DNA from: Synechococcus sp. WH 8016 | GTDB lineage: Bacteria; Cyanobacteriota; Cyanobacteriia; PCC-6307; Cyanobiaceae | Reading direction: 5' to 3' | Length of the DNA: 64,000 nucleotides | NCBI RefSeq assembly: GCF_000230675.1 | Contig: NZ_AGIK01000007.1 | Location: 1 to 64,000, forward strand | Part shown: positions 24,872 to 34,591 of the stretch, piece after piece | How positions within the stretch are numbered: position 1 is the first letter of the stretch | Layout: the number at the start of each line of letters is the position of its first letter | Made by a program: the position numbers and the translations under genes | Notes under the pieces: model-generated | Database searches by the model: none | What the model was told of the DNA's origin: nothing | The model's input: only the letters and a program-made list of their open reading frames with translations

Positions 24872-25292
24872 CGCACCGGCATCAATGCAACGGCATTAAT
24901 GGGCACCAAATCAGCTGGGTTCAGACCAGAAACTGCCTGAGGAATCCACTGATTCGCCCGACTCAAAACCGTGGAAAACTAAGGACAACTCCTCACCCCA
25001 AGTAGCTAGAAGTTTTCCCCAGGGTGTGAGTGATGGGGAAACGGGGCGAATCTCCCCATCGCTCTCTATTCATTCCACAACGCACCGGCTTCAAAAGCGG
25101 GCAGTAACAGGAGGTTTTGGGCTTATTTCCCCTGTTTCCACAAGACCTACTACGGCTGTTTTAGTAGTTCTTTTAAGAGAATAAAAACAGCCCTTAAGCC
25201 GGGGAACACGAAAAAAACGTGAAAGCATTGCGCTTCTCCCAACCGTGTGAAATCGTGAGGTGAGATTTGTTCACGCCGTTGACTCGGACCTC
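24872..25292. other. Probable replication origin region upstream of dnaN
   Basis: About 420 gene-free bases in front of dnaN. Several 9-mers resemble the DnaA box TTTTCCACA: TTTTCCACG (minus strand, 24970-24978), TTTTCCCCA (25013-25021), GTTTCCACA (25134-25142), and weaker CATTCCACA (25071-25079) and GTTTCCCCA (minus strand, 25034-25042). An A/T-rich inverted repeat follows at 25154-25192. In many cyanobacteria the origin is next to dnaN. Here, many genes to the left are leftward and many of the longer genes to the right are rightward. The placement is inferred. Confidence 0.6.
25154..25192. repeat. A/T-rich inverted repeat within the presumed origin
   Basis: GGCTGTTTT (25154-25162) and AAAACAGCC (25184-25192) are perfect complements around 21 A/T-rich bases (TTCTTTTAAGAGAATA in the centre). 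It sits between the DnaA-box-like cluster and dnaN, where an unwinding element or the dnaN promoter would be expected. As an RNA hairpin it could also end transcripts coming from the permease gene. Confidence 0.55.
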
Positions 25293-26450
25293 ATGAAACT
25301 GGTCTGTTCCCAGGCAGAACTCAACGCAGCCCTTCAGTTGGTCAGTCGAGCTGTCGCCTCGCGTCCAACCCATCCGGTGTTGGCCAATGTTTTGCTCACC
25401 GCTGATGCCGGCACCGATCGCCTCAGCCTCACTGGATTCGATCTGAATTTGGGAATTCAGACGTCACTCCCCGCTTCTGTCGAAAGCAGTGGTGCCGTGA
25501 CCTTGCCTGCCCGCTTGCTAGGCGAAATTGTTTCCAAGTTATCCAGCGATTCGCCGGTGTCGTTGTCTTGTGATGCCGGCGCTGAACAGGTGGAGCTCAC
25601 CAGCTCGAGCGGCAGCTATCAGATGCGAGGAATGCCTGCGGATGATTTTCCCGAGCTTCCTCTCGTGGAGAACGGCACCGCCTTACGGGTGGATCCCTCA
25701 TCTCTGCTGAAAGCCCTGCGTGCAACCTTGTTTGCCAGTAGTGCTGATGAAGCGAAACAGCTCCTCACTGGAGTTCATCTGCGCTTCAATCAAAAGCGTT
25801 TGGAGGCCGCATCCACCGACGGGCATCGGCTTGCGATGTTGACGGTTGAGGATGCCTTGCAGGCTGAAATCAGTGTCGACGAGTCTGAGCCTGAGGAATT
25901 AGCCGTCACGCTTCCGGCACGTTCCCTGCGTGAGGTGGAGCGATTAATGGCGAGCTGGAAAGGAAACGATCCGGTCAGCCTGTTTTGTGAGCGAGGTCAG
26001 GTTGTGGTGCTCGCGGCCGATCAAATGGTGACGAGTCGCACCTTGGAAGGGACCTATCCCAATTACCGCCAGCTGATTCCCGATAGTTTTAGCCGCACGA
26101 TTGATCTCGATCGGCGGGCTTTTATTTCCGCTTTGGAACGCATTGCTGTCTTGGCCGACCAACACAACAATGTGGTCAGGATCGCTACGGAGTCAGCCAC
26201 GGGACTGGTTCAGATCAGTGCGGATGCCCAGGACGTGGGCAGTGGTTCTGAGTCTTTACCGGCAGAGATCAACGGTGATGCCGTGCAAATTGCCTTCAAC
26301 GTGCGCTATGTGCTCGATGGTCTCAAGGCCATGGATTGTGATCGGGTCCGACTGTCTTGCAACGCCCCCACGACGCCGGCGATTCTGACCCCCGCTAATG
26401 ATGATCCAGGCCTCACCTATCTGGTGATGCCTGTTCAGATTCGTTCCTGA
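25293..26450 (+). CDS. dnaN: DNA polymerase III beta subunit (sliding clamp)
   Basis: Ring-shaped clamp that tethers DNA polymerase to the template. The 385-residue protein has the three-domain clamp architecture: MKLVCSQAELNAALQLVSRAV at the start, GVHLRFNQKRLEAASTDGHRLA in domain 2, and TYPNYRQLIPDSF and the terminal YLVMPVQIR in domain 3 (hydrophobic partner pocket). The frame is open from 25260, but the first 11 codons are not family-like; ATG 25293 is the standard start. It is the first gene after the presumed origin and is followed 16 bases later by a PRC-barrel-like gene. Confidence 0.97.
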   Translation: MKLVCSQAELNAALQLVSRAVASRPTHPVLANVLLTADAGTDRLSLTGFDLNLGIQTSLPASVESSGAVTLPARLLGEIVSKLSSDSPVSLSCDAGAEQVELTSSSGSYQMRGMPADDFPELPLVENGTALRVDPSSLLKALRATLFASSADEAKQLLTGVHLRFNQKRLEAASTDGHRLAMLTVEDALQAEISVDESEPEELAVTLPARSLREVERLMASWKGNDPVSLFCERGQVVVLAADQMVTSRTLEGTYPNYRQLIPDSFSRTIDLDRRAFISALERIAVLADQHNNVVRIATESATGLVQISADAQDVGSGSESLPAEINGDAVQIAFNVRYVLDGLKAMDCDRVRLSCNAPTTPAILTPANDDPGLTYLVMPVQIRS

Positions 26451-26466
26451 CACCGTTCACGACACC

Positions 26467-27267
26467 TTGACTGTTCCGGACCAGCTCCTCTTGAGCGATC
26501 TGTTGCACCACCGGGTGCGCTGTGATCAGGGCCTTGACCATGGACCAGGGGTCATGGCTTGGATGCACCCACCAGTGCACCGTCTGCTCGGTTGGGTGAG
26601 TCGCCCGTCTGCGTTGCGTACAAGCCGAGACGTTTGGCGTCTTGATCAATGTCGGGGATTCGACGATCAGCAGGTGTTTGTGAAAGGGGCTCCTGCTGAA
26701 GCCGATCAGATCACCTTGGATCGCTTGCCAACCCTGCTGGATGCCGATCTTCTCAACGTGGATGGAGAGAGGATCGGGATCATCGCTGATTTGGCCTTTT
26801 TGCCTGCGAGCGGGCAGATCAGTCATTACCTCGTGGCACGCAGTGACCCTCGGCTGCCTGGAACCAGTCGCTGGCGCTTGTTGCCGGATCGAATCGTTGA
26901 CCAACAGCCCGGCTTGGTCTCCACGGCGATCCATGAACTTGATGATTTACCTCTGGCTCGGGCCAGTGTTCGTCAGGATTTTCTTCAGCGCTCAAGACAC
27001 TGGAGAGAACAGCTGCAGCAGTTTGGAGATCGCGCTGGTGAGCGCTTAGAGGGTTGGTTAGAAGAACCCCCATGGGACGAGCCTCTTGGGGCCTCTGACC
27101 TGGAGTCTTCCTATCCGACGGAAGCATCGCCTTCCGTGGACCCCATCGATGACTGGGATGATGCTGATTGGCCCGATGATCCTCCGGTTGAGCGTGGCCG
27201 TTCCGTTCGAAATGATTCGAGGGCTCGAAATGATTGGCCCGATCATGAGGAAGATCCTTGGGTCTGA
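26467..27267 (+). CDS. PRC-barrel-like protein conserved after dnaN
   Basis: 266 residues. The N-terminal part begins SDLLHHRVRCDQGLDHGPGVMAWM. A middle segment LDADLLNVDGERIGIIADLAFLPASGQISHYLVAR looks like a PRC-barrel strand set, a fold found in RimM and photosynthetic reaction-centre H subunits. It is followed by PRLPGTSRWRLLPDRI. The C-terminus after about residue 205 is acidic and Trp/Asp/Pro-rich (DDWDDADWPDDP) and probably disordered. The start is TTG 26467; no ATG is available before the conserved part. The position between dnaN and purL is, as I recall, conserved in picocyanobacteria. Function unknown; RNA processing or photosystem roles would be guesses. Confidence 0.82.
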   Translation: MTVPDQLLLSDLLHHRVRCDQGLDHGPGVMAWMHPPVHRLLGWVSRPSALRTSRDVWRLDQCRGFDDQQVFVKGAPAEADQITLDRLPTLLDADLLNVDGERIGIIADLAFLPASGQISHYLVARSDPRLPGTSRWRLLPDRIVDQQPGLVSTAIHELDDLPLARASVRQDFLQRSRHWREQLQQFGDRAGERLEGWLEEPPWDEPLGASDLESSYPTEASPSVDPIDDWDDADWPDDPPVERGRSVRNDSRARNDWPDHEEDPWV

Positions 27268-27303
27268 TCGTCGGCAACACTGGGTACAGATGACTCATCG
27301 GTT

Positions 27304-29637
27304 GTGACCCAGTCCTCTCATGCGGTTGCGGCATTTGATCTTGGGGCAGCTCTGCGCCAGGAAGGGCTCACCGAAACGGATTACAGCGAAATTCAGCGGC
27401 GTCTTGGACGGGACCCCAACCGTGCTGAGTTGGGCATGTTTGGTGTGATGTGGTCCGAGCATTGCTGTTACCGCAATTCCAGACCCCTGTTGAGTGGCTT
27501 CCCCACAGAAGGCCCACGCATCCTTGTCGGTCCTGGAGAAAACGCTGGCGTGGTGGACCTGGGTGAAGGTCACCGCTTGGCGTTCAAGGTGGAAAGCCAC
27601 AACCACCCATCCGCTGTGGAGCCTTTTCAAGGTGCGGCCACTGGCGTTGGCGGCATCTTGCGTGACATTTTCACGATGGGTGCCAGGCCGATTGCGTTGC
27701 TGAACGCCTTGCGCTTTGGACCGCTGGAGGAACCCGCTACCCGTGGATTGGTGGAAGGGGTTGTGGCTGGCATTGCTCACTACGGCAATTGCGTTGGCGT
27801 GCCAACCGTGGGTGGAGAGGTGGCATTCGATCCGTCGTATCAGGGCAATCCCTTGGTGAACGCCATGGCCCTGGGCCTGATGGAAACGGATGACATCGTC
27901 CGCTCGGGAGCCGCGGGCGTCGGCAATCCCGTGGTGTACGTGGGCAGCACCACGGGCCGGGATGGCATGGGAGGCGCCAGTTTTGCGAGCGCTGAGCTCA
28001 GTGCCGATTCACTGGATGATCGCCCGGCTGTTCAGGTGGGCGATCCCTTTCTGGAGAAGGGCTTGATCGAGGCTTGTCTTGAAGCCTTTCAAAGCGGGGA
28101 TGTGGTTGCTGCTCAGGATATGGGTGCTGCGGGGCTCACCTGTAGTTGTTCGGAGATGGCGGCGAAGGGGGATGTGGGTGTCGAGTTGGATCTCGATCGG
28201 GTGCCCGCAAGAGAACACGGCATGACCGCCTATGAATTCCTGCTTTCGGAATCTCAAGAGCGCATGTTGTTCGTGGTGCGTTCGGGTCGGGAGGAGCAGC
28301 TGATGCAACGTTTCCGCCGTTGGGGACTCCAGGCAGCGGTGGTTGGTCGCGTTTTGGAGGAGCCGGTGGTGAGGGTGCTGCAGCACGGTGCCGTGGCGGC
28401 AGAAGTTCCGGCCCGGGCCTTGGCGGAAGACACCCCGATCAACAAGCACGAGCTGCTGTCCGAGCCCCCAGAGGACATCCAGACGCACTGGACCTGGCGT
28501 GAATCAGATCTTCCCAGTCCTGCCATCGATCGCGATTGGAATGCCGATCTGTTGCGTTTGCTCGATGACCCCACGATTGCCAGCAAGCGCTGGATCTATC
28601 GCCAATATGACCAGCAGGTGTTGGCCAATACGGTGATTCGAGCCGGTGGTGCGGATGCTGCTGTGGTGCGACTGCGTCCTCAACAGGGTGAGGCGTCACT
28701 GCAAACGTCTCAGCGTGGCGTTGCGGCCACGCTGGATTGTCCCAATCGCTGGGTGGCCCTCGATCCAGAGCGAGGAGCGATTGCAGCGGTCGCTGAGGCT
28801 GCTCGCAATCTCAGTTGTGTGGGAGCCCAGCCGATCGCTGTGACCGACAACCTGAACTTCCCATCTCCAGAAACCCCCAGGGGGTATTGGCAGTTGGCGA
28901 TGGCATGCCGCGGCCTATCCCATGCCTGTCGCAGCTTGGGCACCCCTGTCACCGGCGGCAACGTTTCTCTCTACAACGAAACCAGGGCCGACGATGGCAG
29001 TCTTCAGCCCATTCATCCCACGCCTGTGGTGGGCATGGTGGGACTGGTGGAAGATCTCGACTGCTCCGGAGGATTGGCTTGGCGCCAACCTGGCGATCTT
29101 GTGGTGCTGCTTGGTGTCTCCACCGATGAGGAGGGGAATGAAGGCCTTGGTTTGGCGGGCAGCAGCTATCAGGGAGTTGTTCATGGGTTGCTCACAGGCC
29201 GTCCACCAAGCGTGGATCTGGAGTTGGAGGGGCAAGTTCAGGCTTTGGTGCGTCAGGCGTTTGCCCAGGGCGTGTTGGCCTCAGCCCATGACAGCAGTGA
29301 TGGTGGGTTAGCCGTAGCGCTTGCGGAAAGTGCCCTGGCCTCGGGACTTGGCGTTGATCTCAACCTGCCACAGGGGTCCGCTCGGCTGGATCGTGTTTTG
29401 TTTGCTGAGGGCGGAGCACGCATCGTCGTTTCGGTGCGCGCCGAACAGCGCCCGGCTTGGCAAGCCTTAGTGGCTTCTCAAGAGCATCAACATGTTCCTG
29501 TGACAGAGATTGGAACCGTTGCCGACCATGGTTGTTTCCGCTTGTCGGTGGGACAACATCCAGTGATTGACCTTGCCGTTGAGTCGCTGCGAGAGCAATA
29601 CGAACAAGCCATTCCCCGTCGCCTTGGTGCGGTTTGA
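27304..29637 (+). CDS. purL: Phosphoribosylformylglycinamidine synthase, large subunit
   Basis: Converts FGAR to FGAM with ATP and glutamine-derived ammonia, step four of purine synthesis. The 777-residue size is that of the small-type PurL, which needs separate PurQ (glutaminase) and PurS. Neither is in this window. Motifs include [68 protein letters not shown] and [11 protein letters not shown]. The start is GTG 27304. Its stop TGA overlaps the ATG of purF, giving tight coupling. Confidence 0.97.
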   Translation: MTQSSHAVAAFDLGAALRQEGLTETDYSEIQRRLGRDPNRAELGMFGVMWSEHCCYRNSRPLLSGFPTEGPRILVGPGENAGVVDLGEGHRLAFKVESHNHPSAVEPFQGAATGVGGILRDIFTMGARPIALLNALRFGPLEEPATRGLVEGVVAGIAHYGNCVGVPTVGGEVAFDPSYQGNPLVNAMALGLMETDDIVRSGAAGVGNPVVYVGSTTGRDGMGGASFASAELSADSLDDRPAVQVGDPFLEKGLIEACLEAFQSGDVVAAQDMGAAGLTCSCSEMAAKGDVGVELDLDRVPAREHGMTAYEFLLSESQERMLFVVRSGREEQLMQRFRRWGLQAAVVGRVLEEPVVRVLQHGAVAAEVPARALAEDTPINKHELLSEPPEDIQTHWTWRESDLPSPAIDRDWNADLLRLLDDPTIASKRWIYRQYDQQVLANTVIRAGGADAAVVRLRPQQGEASLQTSQRGVAATLDCPNRWVALDPERGAIAAVAEAARNLSCVGAQPIAVTDNLNFPSPETPRGYWQLAMACRGLSHACRSLGTPVTGGNVSLYNETRADDGSLQPIHPTPVVGMVGLVEDLDCSGGLAWRQPGDLVVLLGVSTDEEGNEGLGLAGSSYQGVVHGLLTGRPPSVDLELEGQVQALVRQAFAQGVLASAHDSSDGGLAVALAESALASGLGVDLNLPQGSARLDRVLFAEGGARIVVSVRAEQRPAWQALVASQEHQHVPVTEIGTVADHGCFRLSVGQHPVIDLAVESLREQYEQAIPRRLGAV

Positions 29638-31142
29638 TGCAGAATCTGAACACCCATCCGAAGTCGAGGCGGCCGGTGCATCAGCTCGAGATAGAGCGTC
29701 CCGATCGCATGGAAGAAGCCTGCGGCGTTTTCGCTGTTCAGGCCCTCGATCAGCCAGTCGCCAACCTGGTGTATTTCGGTCTTTACGCCCTGCAGCATCG
29801 CGGTCAGGAATCTGCTGGCATTGCTGTTTTCAACGAAGGCAAGGTCAGGCTCCACAAGGACATGGGCCTGGTGAGCCAGGTGTTTGATCAGGAGGTGCTC
29901 GAGCGCATGCCTGGTGGTTTAGCCGTCGGCCATAACCGTTATTCCACCACTGGGAGCAGCAAGGTTTGCAATGCCCAGCCCGTGGTCCTGATGACCCGTC
30001 TCGGGCCTTTTGCGCTGGCGCACAACGGCAATCTCGTGAATGCACCAGAGTTGCGAGCTCTGGTGGATGACGGTGAGGTGGAGTTCACCTCTTCCACGGA
30101 TTCAGAGTTGATCGCTTACGCGGTTCAGCAGGCTGTGGATGGGGGCTTGGATTGGACTGAGGGGATTAAAGCGGCTGCATCCCAGTGTCAGGGGGCTTTC
30201 AGTTTGGTGATTGGAACGCCAGATGCCCTGTACGGCCTGCGGGATGGTTATGGGATTCGCCCCCTGGTGTATGGCTACCTCGGTGATCAAGATCTTGGAC
30301 ACTGGGTTCTCAGTAGTGAAACCTGTGGGCTCGACATCATTGGCTCTCCGTTCGTTGCCGATGTTGAACCTGGCGAATTAGTGGTGTTCCGTTGTGGGGA
30401 CCCCACTCCAGAACGGCATCGCTGGATTGAACCCACCACCCGCATGTGCGTGTTTGAAATGATCTATTTCGCGCGCCCTGATAGTCGTTTCTTTGGTGAA
30501 TCGCTCTACAGCTATCGACAGCGCATCGGCCAGATTCTGGCCCGTGAATCTGCGGTCGAGGCGGATCTCGTGATTGGGGTTCCTGATTCCGGAATTCCAG
30601 CTGCGATCGGGTATTCCCAGACCAGTGGTATTCCCTATGCCGATGGACTGATCAAAAACCGCTACGTCGGCAGAACCTTCATCCAGCCCACTCAGGCGAT
30701 GCGTGAGGCCGGGATTCGCGTGAAGCTCAATCCACTGCCAGATGTTTTAACTGGCAAAAGGGTTTTGGTGATTGATGACTCGATTGTTCGTGGCACCACC
30801 AGTAAAAAATTGGTTCAGGCGCTCCGTGATGCAGGCGCCACTGAGGTGCATATGCGGATTAGTTCCCCACCAGTGACCCATCCCTGTTTTTACGGTATCG
30901 ATACCGATACGCAGGATCAGTTGATCGCCGCTCGACTCACGCTCACAGAGATCGAAGAGCATCTCAAGGTTGATTCGCTCGCCTATCTCAGCAAGGAGGG
31001 GATGGTGGAAGCTGCCCATGCTCAGTCGGAACATTTCTGTACGGCTTGCTTCGACGGGGATTACCCGGTTCCGATGGACGCCTCGATCAAGGCGAGCAAA
31101 TTGATGTTGGAACCAGCAGGGGTGGCGGCAACCAATCTCTAA
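29637..31142 (+). CDS. purF: Amidophosphoribosyltransferase
   Basis: First committed step of purine synthesis: PRPP plus glutamine to phosphoribosylamine. The 501-residue protein has a 30-residue propeptide before EEACGVFAV, whose Cys becomes the N-terminal nucleophile. The glutaminase domain has LQHRGQESAGIA and GHNRYSTTG, and the PRPP loop is VLVIDDSIVRGTTSKKLV. C-terminal cysteines (EHFCTACFDGDYP) fit the iron-sulfur type seen in Bacillus and plants. ATG 29637 shares bases with the purL stop (TGATG). It converges with gyrA 17 bases away. Confidence 0.97.
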   Translation: MQNLNTHPKSRRPVHQLEIERPDRMEEACGVFAVQALDQPVANLVYFGLYALQHRGQESAGIAVFNEGKVRLHKDMGLVSQVFDQEVLERMPGGLAVGHNRYSTTGSSKVCNAQPVVLMTRLGPFALAHNGNLVNAPELRALVDDGEVEFTSSTDSELIAYAVQQAVDGGLDWTEGIKAAASQCQGAFSLVIGTPDALYGLRDGYGIRPLVYGYLGDQDLGHWVLSSETCGLDIIGSPFVADVEPGELVVFRCGDPTPERHRWIEPTTRMCVFEMIYFARPDSRFFGESLYSYRQRIGQILARESAVEADLVIGVPDSGIPAAIGYSQTSGIPYADGLIKNRYVGRTFIQPTQAMREAGIRVKLNPLPDVLTGKRVLVIDDSIVRGTTSKKLVQALRDAGATEVHMRISSPPVTHPCFYGIDTDTQDQLIAARLTLTEIEEHLKVDSLAYLSKEGMVEAAHAQSEHFCTACFDGDYPVPMDASIKASKLMLEPAGVAATNL

Positions 31143-31159
31143 TCACTGTTCTGTTCTGA

Positions 31160-33622
31160 TCAGCTGATTAAGGGCACCAATCGCAGGATGGATTCGTTGT
31201 CTTTCAGCGTGAGCTGATCCTGCTCGTGCACCTTCAGGCGTCCGTGGCGACCGTTGGACGTCACCACACCAATCAGGGAATCGGCGAGGCAAGCTGCTGC
31301 AATGCGCTCGCTCCCTTTGTTGGACTCGGAATTCAGTTCCCAACCAATTTCACCGAGATCGCCCCGTTTGCAGGGGCGGATTGTCGTGAGGTCCAACCAG
31401 TGGAGACGGCCTGTTTGACTCGCCAGAAGGATGGTTGTTGGTCGTTCAGCATGCCCCGCGATTGCGGTGACCAGCTGTTCGCCAGGGAGCAAACGCATCG
31501 TGATCGGTCCTTGGGCCAACTTGCCCATCAACGGCAGATTGGCTTCCCCTGCTTGCAGACGAAGAATCCTGCCGATATCGCTGATGACGGCGACATCAGC
31601 GCCGTCTTGACAGATCAAGGCCGCTTTCAGGTTCACCCCTTCTTTCAGTTTTAAAACGGTCGCGGCGCGCCCCGACAATTCCTGGATGTCTTTGAGAGGA
31701 AGCCGTTTGAACCGGCCATCACTGGTTAATAATCCAAGCGATCTTGTCTCATTGGCACTGAGATCCTCTGGATTGGGTAAGGGCAGTAGGGACACCACCA
31801 CATCCCCTTCAAGGGCTGTGGGGAGGAATCGTTCGAGGGTTCCTTGTTGCTGTCCTGCAAATTCCCAGCGCACAAGTGCTACACGACCGCTCACCGTCAC
31901 AGCCAAAAGTCGTGGCGGAGGCTGGATGGGCAAGCTGATGAGAGCTGGAGAGGGTTCATCCCCCATCGGAGCTGGATCGTTGAGATGCAGGCGTCCCAGC
32001 AGCTGTGGACTGATGATTTTTACCTGACCATCGTCTTGAATCAGCAACCTGGACTCGCTCGGAAGGGCATCCAGGGCTTGGCGCCTCTGTAGTTCGGCAT
32101 TGGGCCGTTGACTGGCGGCCCGCTCGGCAAGCAGATGGTCACCACCCTCCACCAGCCGGGTGCGCCTTGGTGTTGCAAAGCGTTTTTTGAGTTGGCGCAG
32201 TTCCTGGATCAAGGCATCCAGCAATTGGTCACGGTTTTCCAGCAGCAGGGTGAGTCGCTGTCTTTCTTTGCGTAGATCATCCGCTTCTTTGCGCAGGCTT
32301 TCCTGTTCCAAGCCTGTGAGCCTGCGCAAGGGCATGGCCAGCACGGCATCAGCCTGCCGTTCGCTCAGATCGAAATGCACCATCAAGCTGGCCCGTGCTT
32401 TGGCCGCATCTCTGGCTTCTTGGATCATCGCAATCACTTGTTGCAGTGAGGCGAGGGCAGTGGTCAGGCCCTCCACCACTTCCAGCCGATCTTCCGTTTT
32501 ACGGAGCGCATGGGTGGTACGCCGAATGATCGTGAGCTCTCTGTAATCCAGGAAGGTTTGGAGAAGCTGCCGGAGCGTCAGTTGCTGCGGTCGGCCATCG
32601 ACGAGGGCGAGCAGGATCGCGCCAAAGTTGCTTTGCAGTGACGTGCGCCTTTGCAAGTCAGTCAGCACGGTTTCTGGATCGGCATCACGGCGGAGTTCCA
32701 CCACCACGCGCATCCCTTCCCGGTCGCTTTCATCACGGATATCGGCAATGCCACCAATCTTTCCGTCGTTGACGTGTTCAGCCAGCTTTTCGATCCAGCC
32801 CGCCTTGCTGAGTTGGTAGGGGAGCTCGGTCACGACCACAGCGTTCCGCCGATGCTTTCCTTTGCCGGGATGCACTTCCTCGATATGGGCCACGCCGCGC
32901 ATGGGAATGCTGCCCCGGCCTCTTAAGTAGGTTTCGCGGACGCCGCTTCCAAGAAGCACTTCTCCGCCTGTGGGGAAATCGGGCCCGGGGATCAGCTTTA
33001 AGACGTCGTCTTCGCTTAGATCGGGGTTTTTAACGAGGGCAATGAGACCGTCCACCACCTCGCCGAGGTTGTGGGGAGGAATGCTGGTGGCCATGCCAAC
33101 AGCGATGCCCGAGCAGCCATTGAGAAGTAAAAACGGAAGCTGGGCAGGGAGAACCGTGGGCTCCTGTTGGGATCCATCAAAGTTGGACGCAAAATCGACG
33201 GTGTCGTCGCCGATTTCATCCAGTAACCCTTCGTGGGAGATCCGCGCTAGCCGGGTTTCTGTGTAGCGCATGGCTGCTGGTGGATCGTCATCCACCGAGC
33301 CAAAATTTCCGTGACCATCAAGCAATGGATGACGGCTGGAAAAGGTTTGGACCAAACGCACAAGGGCGTCATAAACGGCTTGATCCCCATGTGGGTGGTA
33401 TTTACCAAGCACGTCCCCGACGACACGGGCACATTTGCGATAGGGACGATCGGGGGTGAGCCCCAATTCATGCATCGCAAACAGAATTCTGCGTTGGACG
33501 GGTTTCAGTCCATCACGCACATCCGGGAGGGCTCTGCCCACGATCACGCTCATCGCGTATTCGAGGTATGAGCGCTGCATCTCGTGATGCAGGGCGATCG
33601 ATTGAACGCGCTCCTCGGCCAT
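31160..33622 (-). CDS. DNA topoisomerase subunit A (GyrA/ParC family)
   Basis: Breakage-reunion subunit of a type IIA topoisomerase. The 820-residue protein starts [15 protein letters not shown] and has [29 protein letters not shown]. It also has the winged-helix segment with [18 protein letters not shown] and the active-site Tyr in AMRYTETRL. The C-terminal half forms blades of the beta-pinwheel. I could not find the GyrA box (QRRGG-like); the nearest is [10 protein letters not shown], so it may be the ParC-like paralogue rather than true gyrase A. Cyanobacteria commonly have two such genes. It lies on the minus strand and converges with purF. The family is certain, the gyrase versus topoisomerase IV choice open. 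Confidence 0.95.
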   Translation of the reverse strand: MAEERVQSIALHHEMQRSYLEYAMSVIVGRALPDVRDGLKPVQRRILFAMHELGLTPDRPYRKCARVVGDVLGKYHPHGDQAVYDALVRLVQTFSSRHPLLDGHGNFGSVDDDPPAAMRYTETRLARISHEGLLDEIGDDTVDFASNFDGSQQEPTVLPAQLPFLLLNGCSGIAVGMATSIPPHNLGEVVDGLIALVKNPDLSEDDVLKLIPGPDFPTGGEVLLGSGVRETYLRGRGSIPMRGVAHIEEVHPGKGKHRRNAVVVTELPYQLSKAGWIEKLAEHVNDGKIGGIADIRDESDREGMRVVVELRRDADPETVLTDLQRRTSLQSNFGAILLALVDGRPQQLTLRQLLQTFLDYRELTIIRRTTHALRKTEDRLEVVEGLTTALASLQQVIAMIQEARDAAKARASLMVHFDLSERQADAVLAMPLRRLTGLEQESLRKEADDLRKERQRLTLLLENRDQLLDALIQELRQLKKRFATPRRTRLVEGGDHLLAERAASQRPNAELQRRQALDALPSESRLLIQDDGQVKIISPQLLGRLHLNDPAPMGDEPSPALISLPIQPPPRLLAVTVSGRVALVRWEFAGQQQGTLERFLPTALEGDVVVSLLPLPNPEDLSANETRSLGLLTSDGRFKRLPLKDIQELSGRAATVLKLKEGVNLKAALICQDGADVAVISDIGRILRLQAGEANLPLMGKLAQGPITMRLLPGEQLVTAIAGHAERPTTILLASQTGRLHWLDLTTIRPCKRGDLGEIGWELNSESNKGSERIAAACLADSLIGVVTSNGRHGRLKVHEQDQLTLKDNESILRLVPLIS

Positions 33623-33691
33623 CCTGCAGGGAAATAAGAGGGCAGTCGAGTGTCAGCCTACAGATCTTCTTCTGCTTGACCAGGGTTTTGG

Positions 33692-34591
33692 TTAGTTGGC
33701 GCTTTTGGGATCTGCATTCGCCTCGGCCCGTTCGACGGCGTTTTGAAGGCTGGGATTGTTGAAAAGTTCAGCCGTCGCTCGGCGTAATTTCAGGCCCCAT
33801 AGTTGTTTTTTCTGGTGGCCTGGCAGAACGTAATTCGGAGATTCGGCAAGAGCTCTTTGAGCGAGCTCCAAGGATTCCTCATCTCCAGGCCTCACTTTGT
33901 TTAATGCGGCAGCCAAGGCCAACATCGGCTCTGGGTTGGCATTGATCTTTAAAACGGAACGCCAGCGTCGAATCGCTTCCTTGGTGTTTCCCATTTCAAA
34001 CAACACAAGGCTTTGGTTGTTTAAGGCTTCCCAAAAACTGGGTTTAATCGACGTGGCGCGCTCAAAAGCCTTCAGGGCCCGCTTTTGATCGGATTGCATC
34101 ACCCTGGCGTTGCCAAGATCGAAGTAGGCCGTTGCGTTTTTTGGATCCAGACTGAGACCGCGATCCAACAGGGGGATCGCGTCGTCGGGACGGTTGTCGC
34201 GCAGCGCTAAGGATGCTTCTGCGAACCAAAGTCCCGCGTTGGTTGGGTTGAGTGATTTCGCCCGTGCCAGGGATCCAGCTGCGTCGTCGAGTTGTTCGCT
34301 CCGCAGTTGCGCTTCAGCCAGGACAGACCAAAGCCGTTCGTCGTTGGGTTGTAAACGCACCGCTAAGGCGGCTAAGCGGGCGGCTTCTTTGGGTTGTCCC
34401 AGCCTTAGCAACTGCGCTGCAGTGCGACCGATGCCGATCCCAGCCCCTTCTAATTCTTGGGTGCTGGGCGTGAACACATAGGGGATGAGGGCTTTCGCGG
34501 GTTCAGCGCTGCACAGACCGATCGCGCTCATCAGGGCGGCTAACACCCACGCTTTGTTGAACGATTGGCTTGAACGCCTATGGGATCCCAT
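33692..34591 (-). CDS. Exported TPR-repeat protein
   Basis: 299 residues. An N-terminal signal peptide (NKAWVLAALMSAIGLCSAEPAKA, cleavage likely after AKA) is followed by about six tetratricopeptide repeats. They include AAQLLRLGQPKEAARLAALAVRLQPNDERLW, NPTNAGLWFAEASLALR, DPKNATAYFDLGNARVM and KPSFWEALNNQSLVLFEMGN. A basic C-terminal helical part completes it. It is a likely scaffold in the periplasm or thylakoid lumen, partners unknown. ATG 34591 overlaps the queG stop by one base (TGATG); GTG 34594 is an alternative start. Confidence 0.88.
   Translation of the reverse strand: MGSHRRSSQSFNKAWVLAALMSAIGLCSAEPAKALIPYVFTPSTQELEGAGIGIGRTAAQLLRLGQPKEAARLAALAVRLQPNDERLWSVLAEAQLRSEQLDDAAGSLARAKSLNPTNAGLWFAEASLALRDNRPDDAIPLLDRGLSLDPKNATAYFDLGNARVMQSDQKRALKAFERATSIKPSFWEALNNQSLVLFEMGNTKEAIRRWRSVLKINANPEPMLALAAALNKVRPGDEESLELAQRALAESPNYVLPGHQKKQLWGLKLRRATAELFNNPSLQNAVERAEANADPKSAN

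Noticed and set aside
24988-24997. ACTCCTCACC similar to the core of the Yfr1 small RNA
   Set aside because: The conserved Yfr1 core and its flanking stems are not present, and Yfr1 normally lies between guaB and trxA, not beside dnaN.
25219-25263. 14-codon GTG-started leader frame before dnaN
   Set aside because: No attenuator pattern, codon run or conservation evidence; chance frame in a non-coding region.
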